A DNA stretch of 31,971 bases, taken from the IMG/VR virus record IMGVR_UViG_3300008107_000224, positions 1 through 31,971 of that record. The stretch is one strand, 5' to 3'. Origin of the DNA: a virus. The position numbers were made by a program, and so were the translations under genes. This document shows, one piece after another, positions 13,296 to 21,790 of the stretch; position 1 is the stretch's first letter, and every line of letters begins with the position of its first letter. Below the pieces are notes generated by a model. It saw nothing but the letters and a program-made list of their open reading frames with translations, had not been told where the DNA came from and ran no database searches.

Positions 13296-14816
13296 ATGGC
13301 AACTGAAAATACTGTTCGGGCTTTTAATGACCTTAAGCAAATTTACATGGAGTCAATGGCTCCTGAAGCTCTAGTAGAAGCGCGTAAAAAACTTACAGGT
13401 GGACAACATAAGCTTGATGTTGAGCCAAAGGGTGGCGATGGTGATATTGATGCCAAGGATCTTGCAGCCCTTCGCCGCAGAGCTAAGCTACGCAATCTAG
13501 GTCTTAGTGAAGGAGAGCATAATTCAGAACCTTCTTTACAAGCTACTTTTGCTAATGCTCTTGCGCTCAGCGGCCAACAGTATTCAAACTGGAGAGAAGA
13601 GTTCACACCAGAACTTATGGAAGAAATTGAAAATACTGCCAAGGAAGGTGACAGTAAGGAAATTGGCGTTAATAAAAAAATCAAGAATACTGTCAAAATC
13701 AATCCAACTATTGCTACTCTACAAGAAGCTCTTAGTGATTATGAACTAGAGGTTCTATCATCTGAAGAACTAGACGAAGAATATATTCTAGAAGCTGCCG
13801 AAGTAGCAACTGAGTATTTTTATGAGTCTGGTCTTAATGAATATGGAGTAGAAGAGCTTATTGAAGCCCTAGGTGAGCAAAAGTTTGTTGATTTCGTTTT
13901 TGATCTTGTAGAGGATTATGAGTTGAATGAAGAAAATCTACTTGAATGGCGCAGAGGCCCAGGCGGCACTAAAATCCGTGGGGATCAGACCACTAAGAGT
14001 GGAAAGCACTTTAAAGATGTAAAGGGTGGAGCTAAGACCACCGCCGCCAAGGCTACTCCAGAAGCTAAGGCAAGAAAAGCAGAAAAAGAAGCAAAACCAA
14101 CCGGATCTAAAGTTGGGTCCGAGCTATCCAATCTTGCTAACCGCAGCAAAGAACTTCGCAGAGCTTCAGTAGAAACTAAAACTGCTGAAGTTGCTAAGAA
14201 GCCAGAAAATACCACAAAAACCGCAACACCAAAAACTAAGAAAGGTATTCTTGATAGAGTTGCCGGTGCAATCCTTAAAGGTGCCGAGCGTCATCAAGAG
14301 GCAATGAAAGCCGCTCGTCCACATATTTCAAATGCTGCAAAAGCTGCTGGTGCTGCTGCTGGAACTGTAGCTGGTGCTGCCGCTGGCCTAAGAGCCGCTG
14401 GTAAGAGAGCTGAAAATTCCGAAGTTGCCAAGAAGGGCCGCAAAGTTGTAAGTGCCCTAGCTAAAGGCGCATGGGAAGGTGCCGGTCATTATGCAAAGCA
14501 TGATAGTGCTCCTAGGGCACTAGGTCACGCTGCTGGCACCGTAGTTAAGAATCTTAGAAAAGAGGAAGCTGAACATATTGATGAAGAATCAGTAAGTCAA
14601 AATCAACAACAGCTTTTTGGTGCCGCATTAGCAGTAAAAAGAGGAGACACCCCAAGAAGCAAAGTATCTAAAAAGGTACTAGATGTTGCTGACTCTATGC
14701 CTGAGGGTGAAATTCGTAAATTTGCAAAAACTTCACATAAGGGACTTCCAACTACCGTTAGTGAAAACACTCAACTAATTGATAAGGTTCTAAAGATTAT
14801 CAGGGAATCTAAATAG
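13296..14816 (+). CDS. Large late protein with EF-hand-like site, acidic modules and Ala/Lys-rich basic region
   Basis: A 506-residue protein without a named family. It begins with a short helix (FNDLKQIYMES) and an LVE|A site near residues 28-29. Next comes an EF-hand-like loop, GGDGDIDAKDLAALR (about 46-60), as in many cyanophage structural proteins. Acidic helices follow at 145-220 (EVLSSEELDEEYILEAAE, FVDFVFDLVEDYELNEENLLEW). From about 225 it is basic and Ala-rich, with a segment like small-residue helices or histone H1 tails (AAKAAGAAAGTVAGAAAG, KGAWEGAGHYAKH). The WEGA stretch recurs at 21791. It lies behind a late promoter next to the nucleotidyltransferase. A role as an internal, possibly membrane- or DNA-interacting virion protein is inferred. 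Confidence 0.78.
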   Translation: MATENTVRAFNDLKQIYMESMAPEALVEARKKLTGGQHKLDVEPKGGDGDIDAKDLAALRRRAKLRNLGLSEGEHNSEPSLQATFANALALSGQQYSNWREEFTPELMEEIENTAKEGDSKEIGVNKKIKNTVKINPTIATLQEALSDYELEVLSSEELDEEYILEAAEVATEYFYESGLNEYGVEELIEALGEQKFVDFVFDLVEDYELNEENLLEWRRGPGGTKIRGDQTTKSGKHFKDVKGGAKTTAAKATPEAKARKAEKEAKPTGSKVGSELSNLANRSKELRRASVETKTAEVAKKPENTTKTATPKTKKGILDRVAGAILKGAERHQEAMKAARPHISNAAKAAGAAAGTVAGAAAGLRAAGKRAENSEVAKKGRKVVSALAKGAWEGAGHYAKHDSAPRALGHAAGTVVKNLRKEEAEHIDEESVSQNQQQLFGAALAVKRGDTPRSKVSKKVLDVADSMPEGEIRKFAKTSHKGLPTTVSENTQLIDKVLKIIRESK

Positions 14817-14824
14817 TCCAATCT

Positions 14825-14832
14825 TCTAAATA
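14825..14832 (+). promoter_or_regulatory. Late promoter for the gene at 14859
   Basis: TCTAAATA, with a second TCTAAATA at 14808-14815 overlapping the previous stop. Either could serve the two small genes that follow. Confidence 0.7.
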
Positions 14833-14858
14833 CTTATACCTAACACCGAGGTAAAAAT

Positions 14859-15023
14859 ATGGCTAAAATTGTAGAGCTAATTAAGCCAATTCTATTCGCT
14901 TTCATCAACTCTCCTGAGGTCAAGAACCTTGTAGTTGCACTTCTTGAGAAGTACGCTGCTCGTACTGACAACAAGATTGATGATACCGTAGTTGACATTG
15001 TGCGTGATAAGCTACTGAAGTGA
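14859..15023 (+). CDS. Small conserved late protein
   Basis: A 54-residue protein: MAKIVELIKPILFAFINSPE, then VKNLVVALLEKYAAR and a C-terminal helix DDTVVDIVRDKLL. Amphipathic helices dominate; there is no clear membrane span. Similar short proteins are common near structural genes in T4-like cyanophages. It follows a late promoter and its stop overlaps the GTG of the next gene (GTGA), so the pair is coupled. Confidence 0.7.
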   Translation: MAKIVELIKPILFAFINSPEVKNLVVALLEKYAARTDNKIDDTVVDIVRDKLLK

Positions 15024-15193
15024 TCCTAACTTGCATTGTTGTTAATACACTTGCATCTTACGGGGTATCTTTAGTCTTCATCTCATTATTTCTATTCTCT
15101 GAATGGCTGGGTAGAAATCCTAATATAAAAGAAAACGACGTTTATAGCTTCATACATCATATCTTAAAAACATCTACAAAAAGAGGGGAGTAA
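15020..15193 (+). CDS. Small single-span membrane protein
   Basis: A 57-residue frame starting at GTG and overlapping the previous stop (GTGA). Residues 2-28 are strongly hydrophobic (ILTCIVVNTLASYGVSLVFI, then SLFLFSEW), followed by a charged C-terminal tail (KENDVYSFIHHILKTSTKRGE). The pattern suits a membrane protein with one helix. A holin-like or accessory role is possible, but nothing identifies it. It ends within the 5' arm of a terminator at 15182. Confidence 0.55.
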   Translation: MILTCIVVNTLASYGVSLVFISLFLFSEWLGRNPNIKENDVYSFIHHILKTSTKRGE

Positions 15194-15206
15194 TCCTCTC
15201 TTTTTT
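15182..15206 (+). terminator. Terminator before the structural gene
   Basis: AGAGG (15182-15186) pairs with CCTCT (15195-15199), followed by a T run (15201-15206). It includes the stop codon of the small membrane protein. Confidence 0.75.
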
Positions 15207-15211
15207 ATTAT

Positions 15212-15219
15212 TCTAAATA
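15212..15219 (+). promoter_or_regulatory. Late promoter for the structural protein
   Basis: TCTAAATA 33 bases before the ATG at 15253. Confidence 0.8.
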
Positions 15220-15252
15220 GTAATAAGTAAAAGCAATTAAGAGTAGAACAAG

Positions 15253-16242
15253 ATGGCAATCTGGGGTATTGGTACAAACACTGAAACTGCCGATAACAAT
15301 TATAGTATTCCGAAACATCTAAGTGATGCAGATCGGACCAATACACCACACAACTGCTTTGCAGATCAGCGTGGTTGGGTGTATCGTCGTTACGGCACTA
15401 CTGCACATTCTGGACTTTCTACCTCCTACTATGATGAGGTTCTAGTCCCAGTTTCTGGTCTTAATACCACTGGTGTTAGCAGCACTCGCGGTCTTGGCCT
15501 TGCCACTCCTACCGCAATCTTCTTTGAAGATCCTACCCTAGCATCACCAATCAGTGGTACTGCCGGTATCACTACTGGACAAAGAGGTGAAGTACATCTT
15601 GTCTTCAATGAGAATGTTTATGTTGCCGCTGGCGCAACAGTTAAGATTAATATTTCTAACCCACTTGACGTACAGCAGGCTTCCGTTCTAGGTTACGCTT
15701 CTTCCGTTGCTGCCGCTGTTCCAGTTTATAACTTTGTTAATGGTCAGGGATACACTGAGTTTGTAAACTATAATGGGCAGATTACCAACAGAGTAGCATT
15801 TGGTTTTACTGCTCCTACTACTCTTTATACCGCGAACGTACCATTTAGTGTAACCACTGTATCTTCAAACGTTGGTTCTGGTGCTACTATTATTCCTGTT
15901 GGATCACTAACTGGCGTATCTGTTGGATCTTCCCTTAGCGTAGGTTCTGTACTGTTTAACGCTCAAGTAGTATCTATTGGCGCCACTTCAGTTACTATCT
16001 CTACTGCGTCTACCGCAGTTGGTACTATTACTGCTGGCGTTGCTGCTACTTTCTCTACCCGTACTACTGCTGCTAAACTACGCATTGATACCGTTCGTAC
16101 TTTCGTTGGTGTGATCACTGATTTCTCTGGTGGTCTAGGTGTTACCAGCAGCTACTCTGCTGATATGCTACGTAATGTAGGTGGTGCTGGTACTACTGGA
16201 TCTGTTGGAATTGGAACTACTACCCTTACTGTAACTGCCTGA
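15253..16242 (+). CDS. Virion structural protein
   Basis: A 329-residue protein rich in Thr, Ser, Gly, Val and Ala, with a beta-strand pattern typical of phage surface or fibre-associated proteins. The N terminus (MAIWGIGTNTETADNNYSIP, then FADQRGWVYRRYG and YYDEVLVPVSGL) recalls a structural protein found across T4-like cyanophages. The second half carries repeat-like units such as SNVGSGATIIPVGSLTGVSV and VGIGTTTLTVTA, which look like small beta repeats. No enzymatic motif. It is preceded by its own late promoter and terminator, suggesting high late expression. Exact position in the particle is unknown. Confidence 0.72.
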   Translation: MAIWGIGTNTETADNNYSIPKHLSDADRTNTPHNCFADQRGWVYRRYGTTAHSGLSTSYYDEVLVPVSGLNTTGVSSTRGLGLATPTAIFFEDPTLASPISGTAGITTGQRGEVHLVFNENVYVAAGATVKINISNPLDVQQASVLGYASSVAAAVPVYNFVNGQGYTEFVNYNGQITNRVAFGFTAPTTLYTANVPFSVTTVSSNVGSGATIIPVGSLTGVSVGSSLSVGSVLFNAQVVSIGATSVTISTASTAVGTITAGVAATFSTRTTAAKLRIDTVRTFVGVITDFSGGLGVTSSYSADMLRNVGGAGTTGSVGIGTTTLTVTA

Positions 16243-16249
16243 GAAGTGA

Positions 16250-16636
16250 ATGTTTTTTAATGAACTAAATGATGACAACTTCCTCCTTTTTGCAATAAAA
16301 AATTATGAGAACCCTCAGGGGCTCACTAAGGAGGACTTTGATAAAGATCTTAATCATTTCAAATATATAAAACGATTATTAAAGAGATATAAGAATAAGG
16401 GTGAGTTAAAGGTAAATTTACTTTTAAATCACTTTATTATTCTTTATAACATCTTTGGTGAGGCAACGACTCCAATGTTATTCTACAAATTGGATGCGGA
16501 TTTATGGTCTACAATGAAGACATTTATTGTATTCCTTAATAAATTGCCGGATTATCCACATTGTCAGATTCATGAGTTGCCTTTAGATCATTACTGTCTA
16601 GAACAAATAAGGAATCTCCAAGATGGAAAAAATTGA
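16250..16636 (+). CDS. Conserved phage protein (DUF7207-like)
   Basis: A 128-residue protein seen across T4-like cyanophages and some other large phages. Characteristic features are the start MFFNELNDDNFLLFAIKNYE, an F-K-YIKRLLKRY segment, a LLLNHFIILYNIFG core helix and LWSTMKTFIVFLNKLP. Function is not known; it often lies between structural genes. The gene starts seven bases after the structural protein and overlaps the next small gene, so the three are probably translated from the same late message. Confidence 0.75.
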   Translation: MFFNELNDDNFLLFAIKNYENPQGLTKEDFDKDLNHFKYIKRLLKRYKNKGELKVNLLLNHFIILYNIFGEATTPMLFYKLDADLWSTMKTFIVFLNKLPDYPHCQIHELPLDHYCLEQIRNLQDGKN

Positions 16637-16817
16637 TCGGATTATAAAAGCTATAAGAGAAGACATGGCTGTGGGTGACGGTGGGTTTACAGGGAGTGCA
16701 GATCCCTCTGGGCCAACTGCAGGATATGACCCAATCTTGCCTGGGCTAAGAACAAGATTAGATGGAAAATTAGATAAAAGGATCAAGAGATTATACAAGA
16801 AGTGGTTAAACCATTAA
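16623..16817 (+). CDS. Small conserved late protein
   Basis: A 64-residue protein overlapping the previous gene by 14 bases, with GGAA as a weak ribosome site. MEKIDRIIKAIREDMAVGDG is followed by a Gly/Pro/Ser-rich stretch GFTGSADPSGPTAGYDPILP and a basic C-terminal helix (KLDKRIKRLYKKWL). Similar small proteins follow the DUF7207-like gene in other cyanophages, and the Gly-rich core is characteristic. Function unknown, probably virion-related. Confidence 0.72.
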   Translation: MEKIDRIIKAIREDMAVGDGGFTGSADPSGPTAGYDPILPGLRTRLDGKLDKRIKRLYKKWLNH

Positions 16818-16839
16818 ATAAATCTAAAAATGGGGTAAC

Positions 16840-16847
16840 AATAAATA
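16840..16847 (+). promoter_or_regulatory. Late promoter region for the gene at 16872
   Basis: AATAAATA at 16840-16847, with a second candidate ATTAAATA at 16813-16820 overlapping the previous stop. Both precede the ATG at 16872. Confidence 0.6.
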
Positions 16848-16871
16848 CTTCTATAAGTAGCTTCTAATGTA

Positions 16872-17306
16872 ATGCCTGAGGAAAATAACTCATTAAAGAT
16901 TGCCCTTTTAGAGCAACGAATGAACGATTTTTTTAATGTCATCAATAAGTTAGAGTCTGCCATTGAAAAAATCAGTGAGGTTAACACTAATATCATTAAA
17001 ATGCTGGCCGTTCACGAAGAGAAGATAGGTCAAAATGAGAAAAATGAGAGCATTCTTGCAAAGATGGATGCTGATATTAAGGTTGACGCCACTAATGATA
17101 GAAAAGAAATAACCGAAAAGTTTGAACAACTTGCTTCCGAGGTGGAAGACCTAAAGCGATATAAATGGATGAGCGTTGCTTTCGGAATGGTTGCTGCTCT
17201 TGTCGTTGCTGGGGGATTTCAACTAGCCAGTAGCTGGGACGTAAAAATCAACTCAGACCAACCGTATCCACATCCTCAACCCACCCCCTTGACAACCCGC
17301 CCCTGA
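16872..17306 (+). CDS. Coiled-coil protein with one C-terminal membrane span
   Basis: A 144-residue protein. Residues about 5-95 form a long charged coiled coil (IALLEQRMNDFFNVINKLES, EKIGQNEKNESILAKM, EITEKFEQLASEVEDLKR). Residues 99-120 form a membrane helix (WMSVAFGMVAALVVAGGF), followed by a short tail rich in Pro and Gln. This architecture suits a membrane-anchored or lysis-accessory protein, but no family is certain. The last codons (PLTTRP) are encoded by the -35 region of the next promoter, so the coding end and the promoter share bases. Confidence 0.7.
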   Translation: MPEENNSLKIALLEQRMNDFFNVINKLESAIEKISEVNTNIIKMLAVHEEKIGQNEKNESILAKMDADIKVDATNDRKEITEKFEQLASEVEDLKRYKWMSVAFGMVAALVVAGGFQLASSWDVKINSDQPYPHPQPTPLTTRP

Positions 17307-17317
17307 CGTGCTATACT
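17289..17317 (+). promoter_or_regulatory. Sigma70-type promoter for gp61-nrdA-nrdB
   Basis: TTGACA (17289-17294), 17-base spacer, TATACT (17312-17317) preceded by TGC. It overlaps the 3' end of the preceding coding sequence. Unlike the sites at 263 and 4726, no terminator hairpin follows the -10. Confidence 0.85.
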
Positions 17318-17345
17318 AGGGATCCTCTGCACGGCAAGACCATGA

Positions 17346-18320
17346 ATGGATCTCATAGATGAGCAATACATTAATCTACTTGCACCTAAGTTAGATAAGC
17401 TAGTTAAGAAAACTAATAAGGTTTATAATTGTCGTTGTCCTCTTTGTGGAGATTCACAAAGAAATAAGACTAAGGCGAGGGGATACTTCTACGAAGTAAA
17501 AAATAATACAAATTATAAGTGTCACAATTGCTCGGTCACTACAACTTTTTCTAAGTTCCTTAAGCAATTTGACCCTACTCTTTATAGGCAGTATTGTTTA
17601 GATAAGTATACCAATAAAACGGTTGTAAAAAAACCAAAGGAAGAACCTGAGCCAACATTACCAAAACCCGTCTTTAGGGAAAAGCTAGATCTACCAAGGG
17701 CATCGGAAAACAGAATATCCAAGCAATACCTTTTGAATAGAAGGATAGACCCGGATTGTTTTTATTACGCTGACAATTTTAAACAATGGTGTAATACGGT
17801 AAAACCAAATTCCTTCAATGAGAAATCACTGAAGTATGATGAGCCAAGAATTATCATACCTTTATATTTTAATAAGAAGTTAATTGGGATTCAGGGGAGA
17901 AGTATACTTCCTAATGAGATTAAATACATTACCATTATGTTTTCTGAGGATGTTCCTAAGATCTACGGTTACGACAATGTTAACAGATCAAAGGAAGTCT
18001 ATGTTTTAGAGGGTCCTTTTGATTCAACTTTCGTCCCTAATTCGGTTGCAATGTGTGGTGCTGATGTTAATATATCTGAACTTAACATCAAGCATCCAGT
18101 CTATGTTTATGACAATGAGCCAAGAAATAAAGACATTCATCAACGAATGGTAAAGGCTATCAATAAGGGAGAGTCTATAGTAATCTGGCCTTCATACATC
18201 AAGGAAAAGGATGTGAATCAAATGGTAATGTCCGATATTAATGTGGTGGACGTTATCAAAAACAATACATTTTCGGGACTACAAGCAAACCTACAACTTA
18301 CTTTTTGGAAGAAAAAATGA
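17346..18320 (+). CDS. 61: DNA primase gp61
   Basis: Makes the short RNA primers used for lagging-strand synthesis with the gp41 helicase. The 324 residues are close to T4 gp61 (342). An N-terminal zinc-binding region has CPLCG (C31, C34) and CHNC (C59, C62). The RNA polymerase core includes RIIIPLYFNKKLIGIQGRS and a TOPRIM segment YVLEGPFDSTF, followed by the metal-site strand VYVYDNEPRNKD. First gene of the unit driven from 17289; its stop overlaps the nrdA start (ATGA). Confidence 0.94.
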   Translation: MDLIDEQYINLLAPKLDKLVKKTNKVYNCRCPLCGDSQRNKTKARGYFYEVKNNTNYKCHNCSVTTTFSKFLKQFDPTLYRQYCLDKYTNKTVVKKPKEEPEPTLPKPVFREKLDLPRASENRISKQYLLNRRIDPDCFYYADNFKQWCNTVKPNSFNEKSLKYDEPRIIIPLYFNKKLIGIQGRSILPNEIKYITIMFSEDVPKIYGYDNVNRSKEVYVLEGPFDSTFVPNSVAMCGADVNISELNIKHPVYVYDNEPRNKDIHQRMVKAINKGESIVIWPSYIKEKDVNQMVMSDINVVDVIKNNTFSGLQANLQLTFWKKK

Positions 18321-20584
18321 GCGACAAAATTAGTGTAAAGAAGCGCAATGGCAGTGTTGAGCCATTGCAACTAGAGAAAATTCATCGCATGGTATCAGAA
18401 GCCTGTGATGGGATTTCTGGGGTCAGTGTATCTCAGGTGGAAATGTCTAGTGGCCTTCAGTTTTATGATGGAATTACAACTGAAGATATTCAGGAGATTC
18501 TAATTAAATCTGCAGCAGACTTGATCTCCCTTGATCACCCTGGCTATCAATATGTTGCTGCACGTCTTTTACTATTTTCGCTCCGTAAGAAAATCTACGG
18601 TGGTCGGATTGATCTACCTACTCTTGAAGACCAAATCAATAAGGGAATCAAGCAGGGAGTTTATGATCCTTCTTTCCTAGCTAAGTATTCTTCAGAAGAA
18701 ATAGAAAAGCTTAATAGCTATATTGATCATGATAGGGATCTAAATTTTACCTATGCTGGTCTTAAGCAAGTCATTGACAAATACCTAGTTCAAGATAGAG
18801 CAGACAAAACGGTATACGAAACGCCGCAATTCATGTTCATGCTAATTGCAATGCGCAAATTCATGAATTATCCAGAAGACACTAGGCTTTCTTATGTTAA
18901 GCGCTATTATGATTTTAGCAGCAAATATAAGATTAATATTCCTACTCCTATTGCCGCTGGTGTAAGGACTAATAAAAAGCAAGGCGCAAGTTGTACTTTG
19001 ATTAGCGTAGCAGACGATCTTAATAGCATCATTGCATCTGGCGGTGCCGTGATGAAATATGTTGCAGATAAAGCCGGTATTGGTCTTGATGTTGGAAGAA
19101 TTAGGGCACTTGGCTCTAAGGTTAGACAGGGAGAAACTATTTCTACCGGCCTAGTTCCATACCTTAGAAAGTTCCAAAGTGATCTAGAATCAGTACATCA
19201 GGGCGGCCTACGCAAAGGCAGTATGACAGTTTTCTGTCCTATCTGGCACATTGAAATTGAGCAAGTTATTGTTCTTAAGAACAATAAAGGTAATGATGAA
19301 AACCGTGTACGTAATATTGACTATGCTATCGGACTTTCCAAACTCTTCTACGAAAGATTTATTGAGAATAGTGTAATTAGCCTGTTCTGTCCAAATGATG
19401 TTCCTGGGCTATATGATGCATTTGGTCTACCTGAATTTGATGATCTTTATTGTAAGTATGAGAACGATCCCAACATTGCCAAAAAGCAAGTAGGTGCTCA
19501 GGAATTAATCATTAAGCTACTCAATGAGCGCAGTGAGACTGGCAGGGTCTACATCTTCAATATTGACCATGCCAACTCCCATAGTTCCTTCTTAGACAAG
19601 ATTAATCAATCCAATCTATGCGTTGAAATCACTCTACCAACTGATCCAATTTATGATCTTAACGATACAGATGGTGAAATCGCTCTTTGTGTATTGGGTG
19701 CCGTAAATGTGGGAGCGATTAAATCAGATAAAGAACTTGAGGAAGCCCTGGATCTGATTGTTCGTGGACTAGATGAACTGATTGATTTCCAAGATTATGT
19801 TGTGCCTGCAGCAGAGAAGTCAACTAGAGCCAGAAGGTCTCTTGGAGTTGGTGTTATCGGCCTAGCCCATTACTTTGCTAAATTAGGGGTCTCTTATGAA
19901 GAACAAGCTGCATGGGACCACACACATGAACTAGCAGAAAGCCTCCAATACTATCTACTGAAAGCATCTGTTAATCTTGCGAAAGAAAAGGGAGCTTGTG
20001 AATATTTTAATCGCACGAAGTATTCTCAGGGTATTCTTCCTATTGACACCTACAAGAGAGATGTTGATGAAATCACAAGTGTTCCACTCCGACATGATTG
20101 GGAGCAACTTCGCAAAGATATTCTCACTTATGGCCTAAGGAACTCAACCCTTTCTGCATATATGCCTTCTGAATCATCCTCAATTGTTTCAAACGCAACT
20201 AACGGTATTGAGCCCCCGAGAGAACTACTTTCCATTAAGCGCAGACTAAAGCAGATTGTTCCTCAATATTCTACTCTTAAGCATAACTATACTACGGTAT
20301 GGGATATGCAATCTAATAAAGGGTACTTCAATGTTGTATCGGTTCTTCAAAAATTCTGTGATCAGACTATCAGTGCTAACTGGAACTACAACCCAGAGCA
20401 CTATCCCGATAAGTTAGTTCCTATGTCAGAAATTGTAAATGATTTCCTTTATTGCTATAAGTATGGACATAAGACTGCTTATTATCTAAACACCTACGAT
20501 GGTGCAAAAGAAGAAAAAATTATTGACCTTGACGATATTCTAAACGACGATGGAGAAGAAGACTGCGATGGCTGCAAAATCTGA
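18317..20584 (+). CDS. nrdA: Ribonucleotide reductase class Ia, large subunit NrdA
   Basis: Reduces ribonucleoside diphosphates to deoxy forms for phage DNA synthesis. 755 residues (E. coli 761, T4 754). The N-terminal ATP-cone begins ISVKKRNGSVEPLQLEKIHR (5-24). Active-site residues are visible: C226 in GASCTL, and N433-C435-E437 in SNLCVEI. The C terminus CDGCKI provides the redox Cys pair that reloads the enzyme with electrons. The start ATG at 18317 overlaps the gp61 stop; an upstream TTG at 18305 would add four residues. The 3' end overlaps nrdB. No intron or intein interrupts it. Confidence 0.96.
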   Translation: MSDKISVKKRNGSVEPLQLEKIHRMVSEACDGISGVSVSQVEMSSGLQFYDGITTEDIQEILIKSAADLISLDHPGYQYVAARLLLFSLRKKIYGGRIDLPTLEDQINKGIKQGVYDPSFLAKYSSEEIEKLNSYIDHDRDLNFTYAGLKQVIDKYLVQDRADKTVYETPQFMFMLIAMRKFMNYPEDTRLSYVKRYYDFSSKYKINIPTPIAAGVRTNKKQGASCTLISVADDLNSIIASGGAVMKYVADKAGIGLDVGRIRALGSKVRQGETISTGLVPYLRKFQSDLESVHQGGLRKGSMTVFCPIWHIEIEQVIVLKNNKGNDENRVRNIDYAIGLSKLFYERFIENSVISLFCPNDVPGLYDAFGLPEFDDLYCKYENDPNIAKKQVGAQELIIKLLNERSETGRVYIFNIDHANSHSSFLDKINQSNLCVEITLPTDPIYDLNDTDGEIALCVLGAVNVGAIKSDKELEEALDLIVRGLDELIDFQDYVVPAAEKSTRARRSLGVGVIGLAHYFAKLGVSYEEQAAWDHTHELAESLQYYLLKASVNLAKEKGACEYFNRTKYSQGILPIDTYKRDVDEITSVPLRHDWEQLRKDILTYGLRNSTLSAYMPSESSSIVSNATNGIEPPRELLSIKRRLKQIVPQYSTLKHNYTTVWDMQSNKGYFNVVSVLQKFCDQTISANWNYNPEHYPDKLVPMSEIVNDFLYCYKYGHKTAYYLNTYDGAKEEKIIDLDDILNDDGEEDCDGCKI

Positions 20585-21725
20585 GATTGACGGTATGACT
20601 GTTTTTAATAGCAACAAAGTAGATTTTACAAAACAACAGATGTTCTTTGGTCAGCCGCTGGGAGTCCAGCGGTATGACGTAAACAAATATCCAGCATTTT
20701 ATAAGCTAACGCAAGAACAACTAGGGGCTTTCTGGAGGCCCGAAGAGTTTCCCCTTCAGAGAGATAGGGCTGACTACTTAAAACTAAGGCCCGAACAAAA
20801 GCATATCTTTACTTCCAATCTGAAGTACCAGATCATGCTTGATTCAGTTCAAGGTCGTGGTCCTGGCCTAGCCTTTATTCCCTACTGTTCATTGCCGGAA
20901 CTTGAGTCTGCAATGATCGCATGGGAATTCATGGAAATGGTTCATAGCTATTCTTATACTTACATTATTAAGAATGTTTATAATGAACCAACTGAAGTAT
21001 TTGATACAATTATTGATGATGAGCGCATTCTTGAAAGGGCATCAAGTGTAACTGAATCTTATGATGATTTTATTCGCTCTGCCCAGCAATATGGATCTTC
21101 AGAAATGTGGAGATTTAATAATGAAGGCGTAACTCTAGGGAAGGATGAACTTTATGAGGTAAAGCGTAAACTCTACCGGGCTATCATGAATGTGAATATC
21201 CTTGAGGGTATTCGGTTCTACGTTAGTTTTGCTTGTAGCTTCGCTTTTGGTGAACTCCAATTGATGGAAGGTTCGGCAAAGATTATTAAAAAGATTGCGA
21301 TTGATGAGGCCCTACATCTAGTTCTTACTCAGAACATTCTAACAAAATGGAAGAAGGGTGATGACCCAGATATGATAAAGATTGCTCAAGAAGAAGAGGC
21401 TTGGTCTTATGCGATGTTTGATCGTGCAGTAAATGAAGAAAAGCGTTGGGCTCAATATCTTTTCAAAGATGGATCTATGATTGGTCTTAATGAAAAGCTT
21501 CTTTATAATTACATTGAATGGAATGCTAATCGCCGCATGAAGGCCATTGGATTCAAACCAACCTATGACATTCCTTTATCTTCTGATCCTCTTCCTTGGA
21601 TGGCTAAATGGCTCAACTCAAAAAATGAGCAGGTTGCGCCACAGGAAGAAAATATTACAAGTTATATTGTAGGTGGAATCAATCAAGATATGAAGCCAGA
21701 TGCCTTCTCTGGATTTAAACTATGA
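20568..21725 (+). CDS. nrdB: Ribonucleotide reductase class Ia, small subunit NrdB
   Basis: The diiron-tyrosyl radical subunit, 385 residues. All ligands can be placed: D92 (LDSVQGR), E123 and H126 (EMVHSYSY), E213 (EGIRFY), E247 and H250 (IDEALH), and the radical Tyr at Y130, spaced as in E. coli NrdB (H118-x3-Y122). The ATG at 20568 is favoured, with GGAGAAGA (20550-20559) upstream; an ATG at 20550 would add six residues. It overlaps the end of nrdA by 17 bases and ends at the terminator at 21724. Confidence 0.96.
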   Translation: MAAKSEIDGMTVFNSNKVDFTKQQMFFGQPLGVQRYDVNKYPAFYKLTQEQLGAFWRPEEFPLQRDRADYLKLRPEQKHIFTSNLKYQIMLDSVQGRGPGLAFIPYCSLPELESAMIAWEFMEMVHSYSYTYIIKNVYNEPTEVFDTIIDDERILERASSVTESYDDFIRSAQQYGSSEMWRFNNEGVTLGKDELYEVKRKLYRAIMNVNILEGIRFYVSFACSFAFGELQLMEGSAKIIKKIAIDEALHLVLTQNILTKWKKGDDPDMIKIAQEEEAWSYAMFDRAVNEEKRWAQYLFKDGSMIGLNEKLLYNYIEWNANRRMKAIGFKPTYDIPLSSDPLPWMAKWLNSKNEQVAPQEENITSYIVGGINQDMKPDAFSGFKL

Positions 21726-21743
21726 GCCGAAAGGCTCTTTTTT
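21724..21743 (+). terminator. Terminator after nrdB
   Basis: GAGCC (21724-21728) and GGCTC (21733-21737) with a GAAA tetraloop, followed by six T residues. The stem begins inside the nrdB stop codon. Confidence 0.88.
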
Positions 21744-21758
21744 ATTGTTCTAAATTTT

Positions 21759-21766
21759 CCTAAATA
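21759..21766 (+). promoter_or_regulatory. Late promoter for the gene at 21791
   Basis: CCTAAATA lies 24 bases before the ATG at 21791, after the nrdB terminator. Confidence 0.8.
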
Positions 21767-21790
21767 GTTGAAACTCTAACTATAACAAAT

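Noticed and set aside
13343-13702. Minus-strand 119-residue frame, Ser/Leu-rich
   Set aside because: It is a shadow of the basic, Ala/Lys-rich gene on the opposite strand; similar shadows occur opposite the genes at 11490 and 21791.
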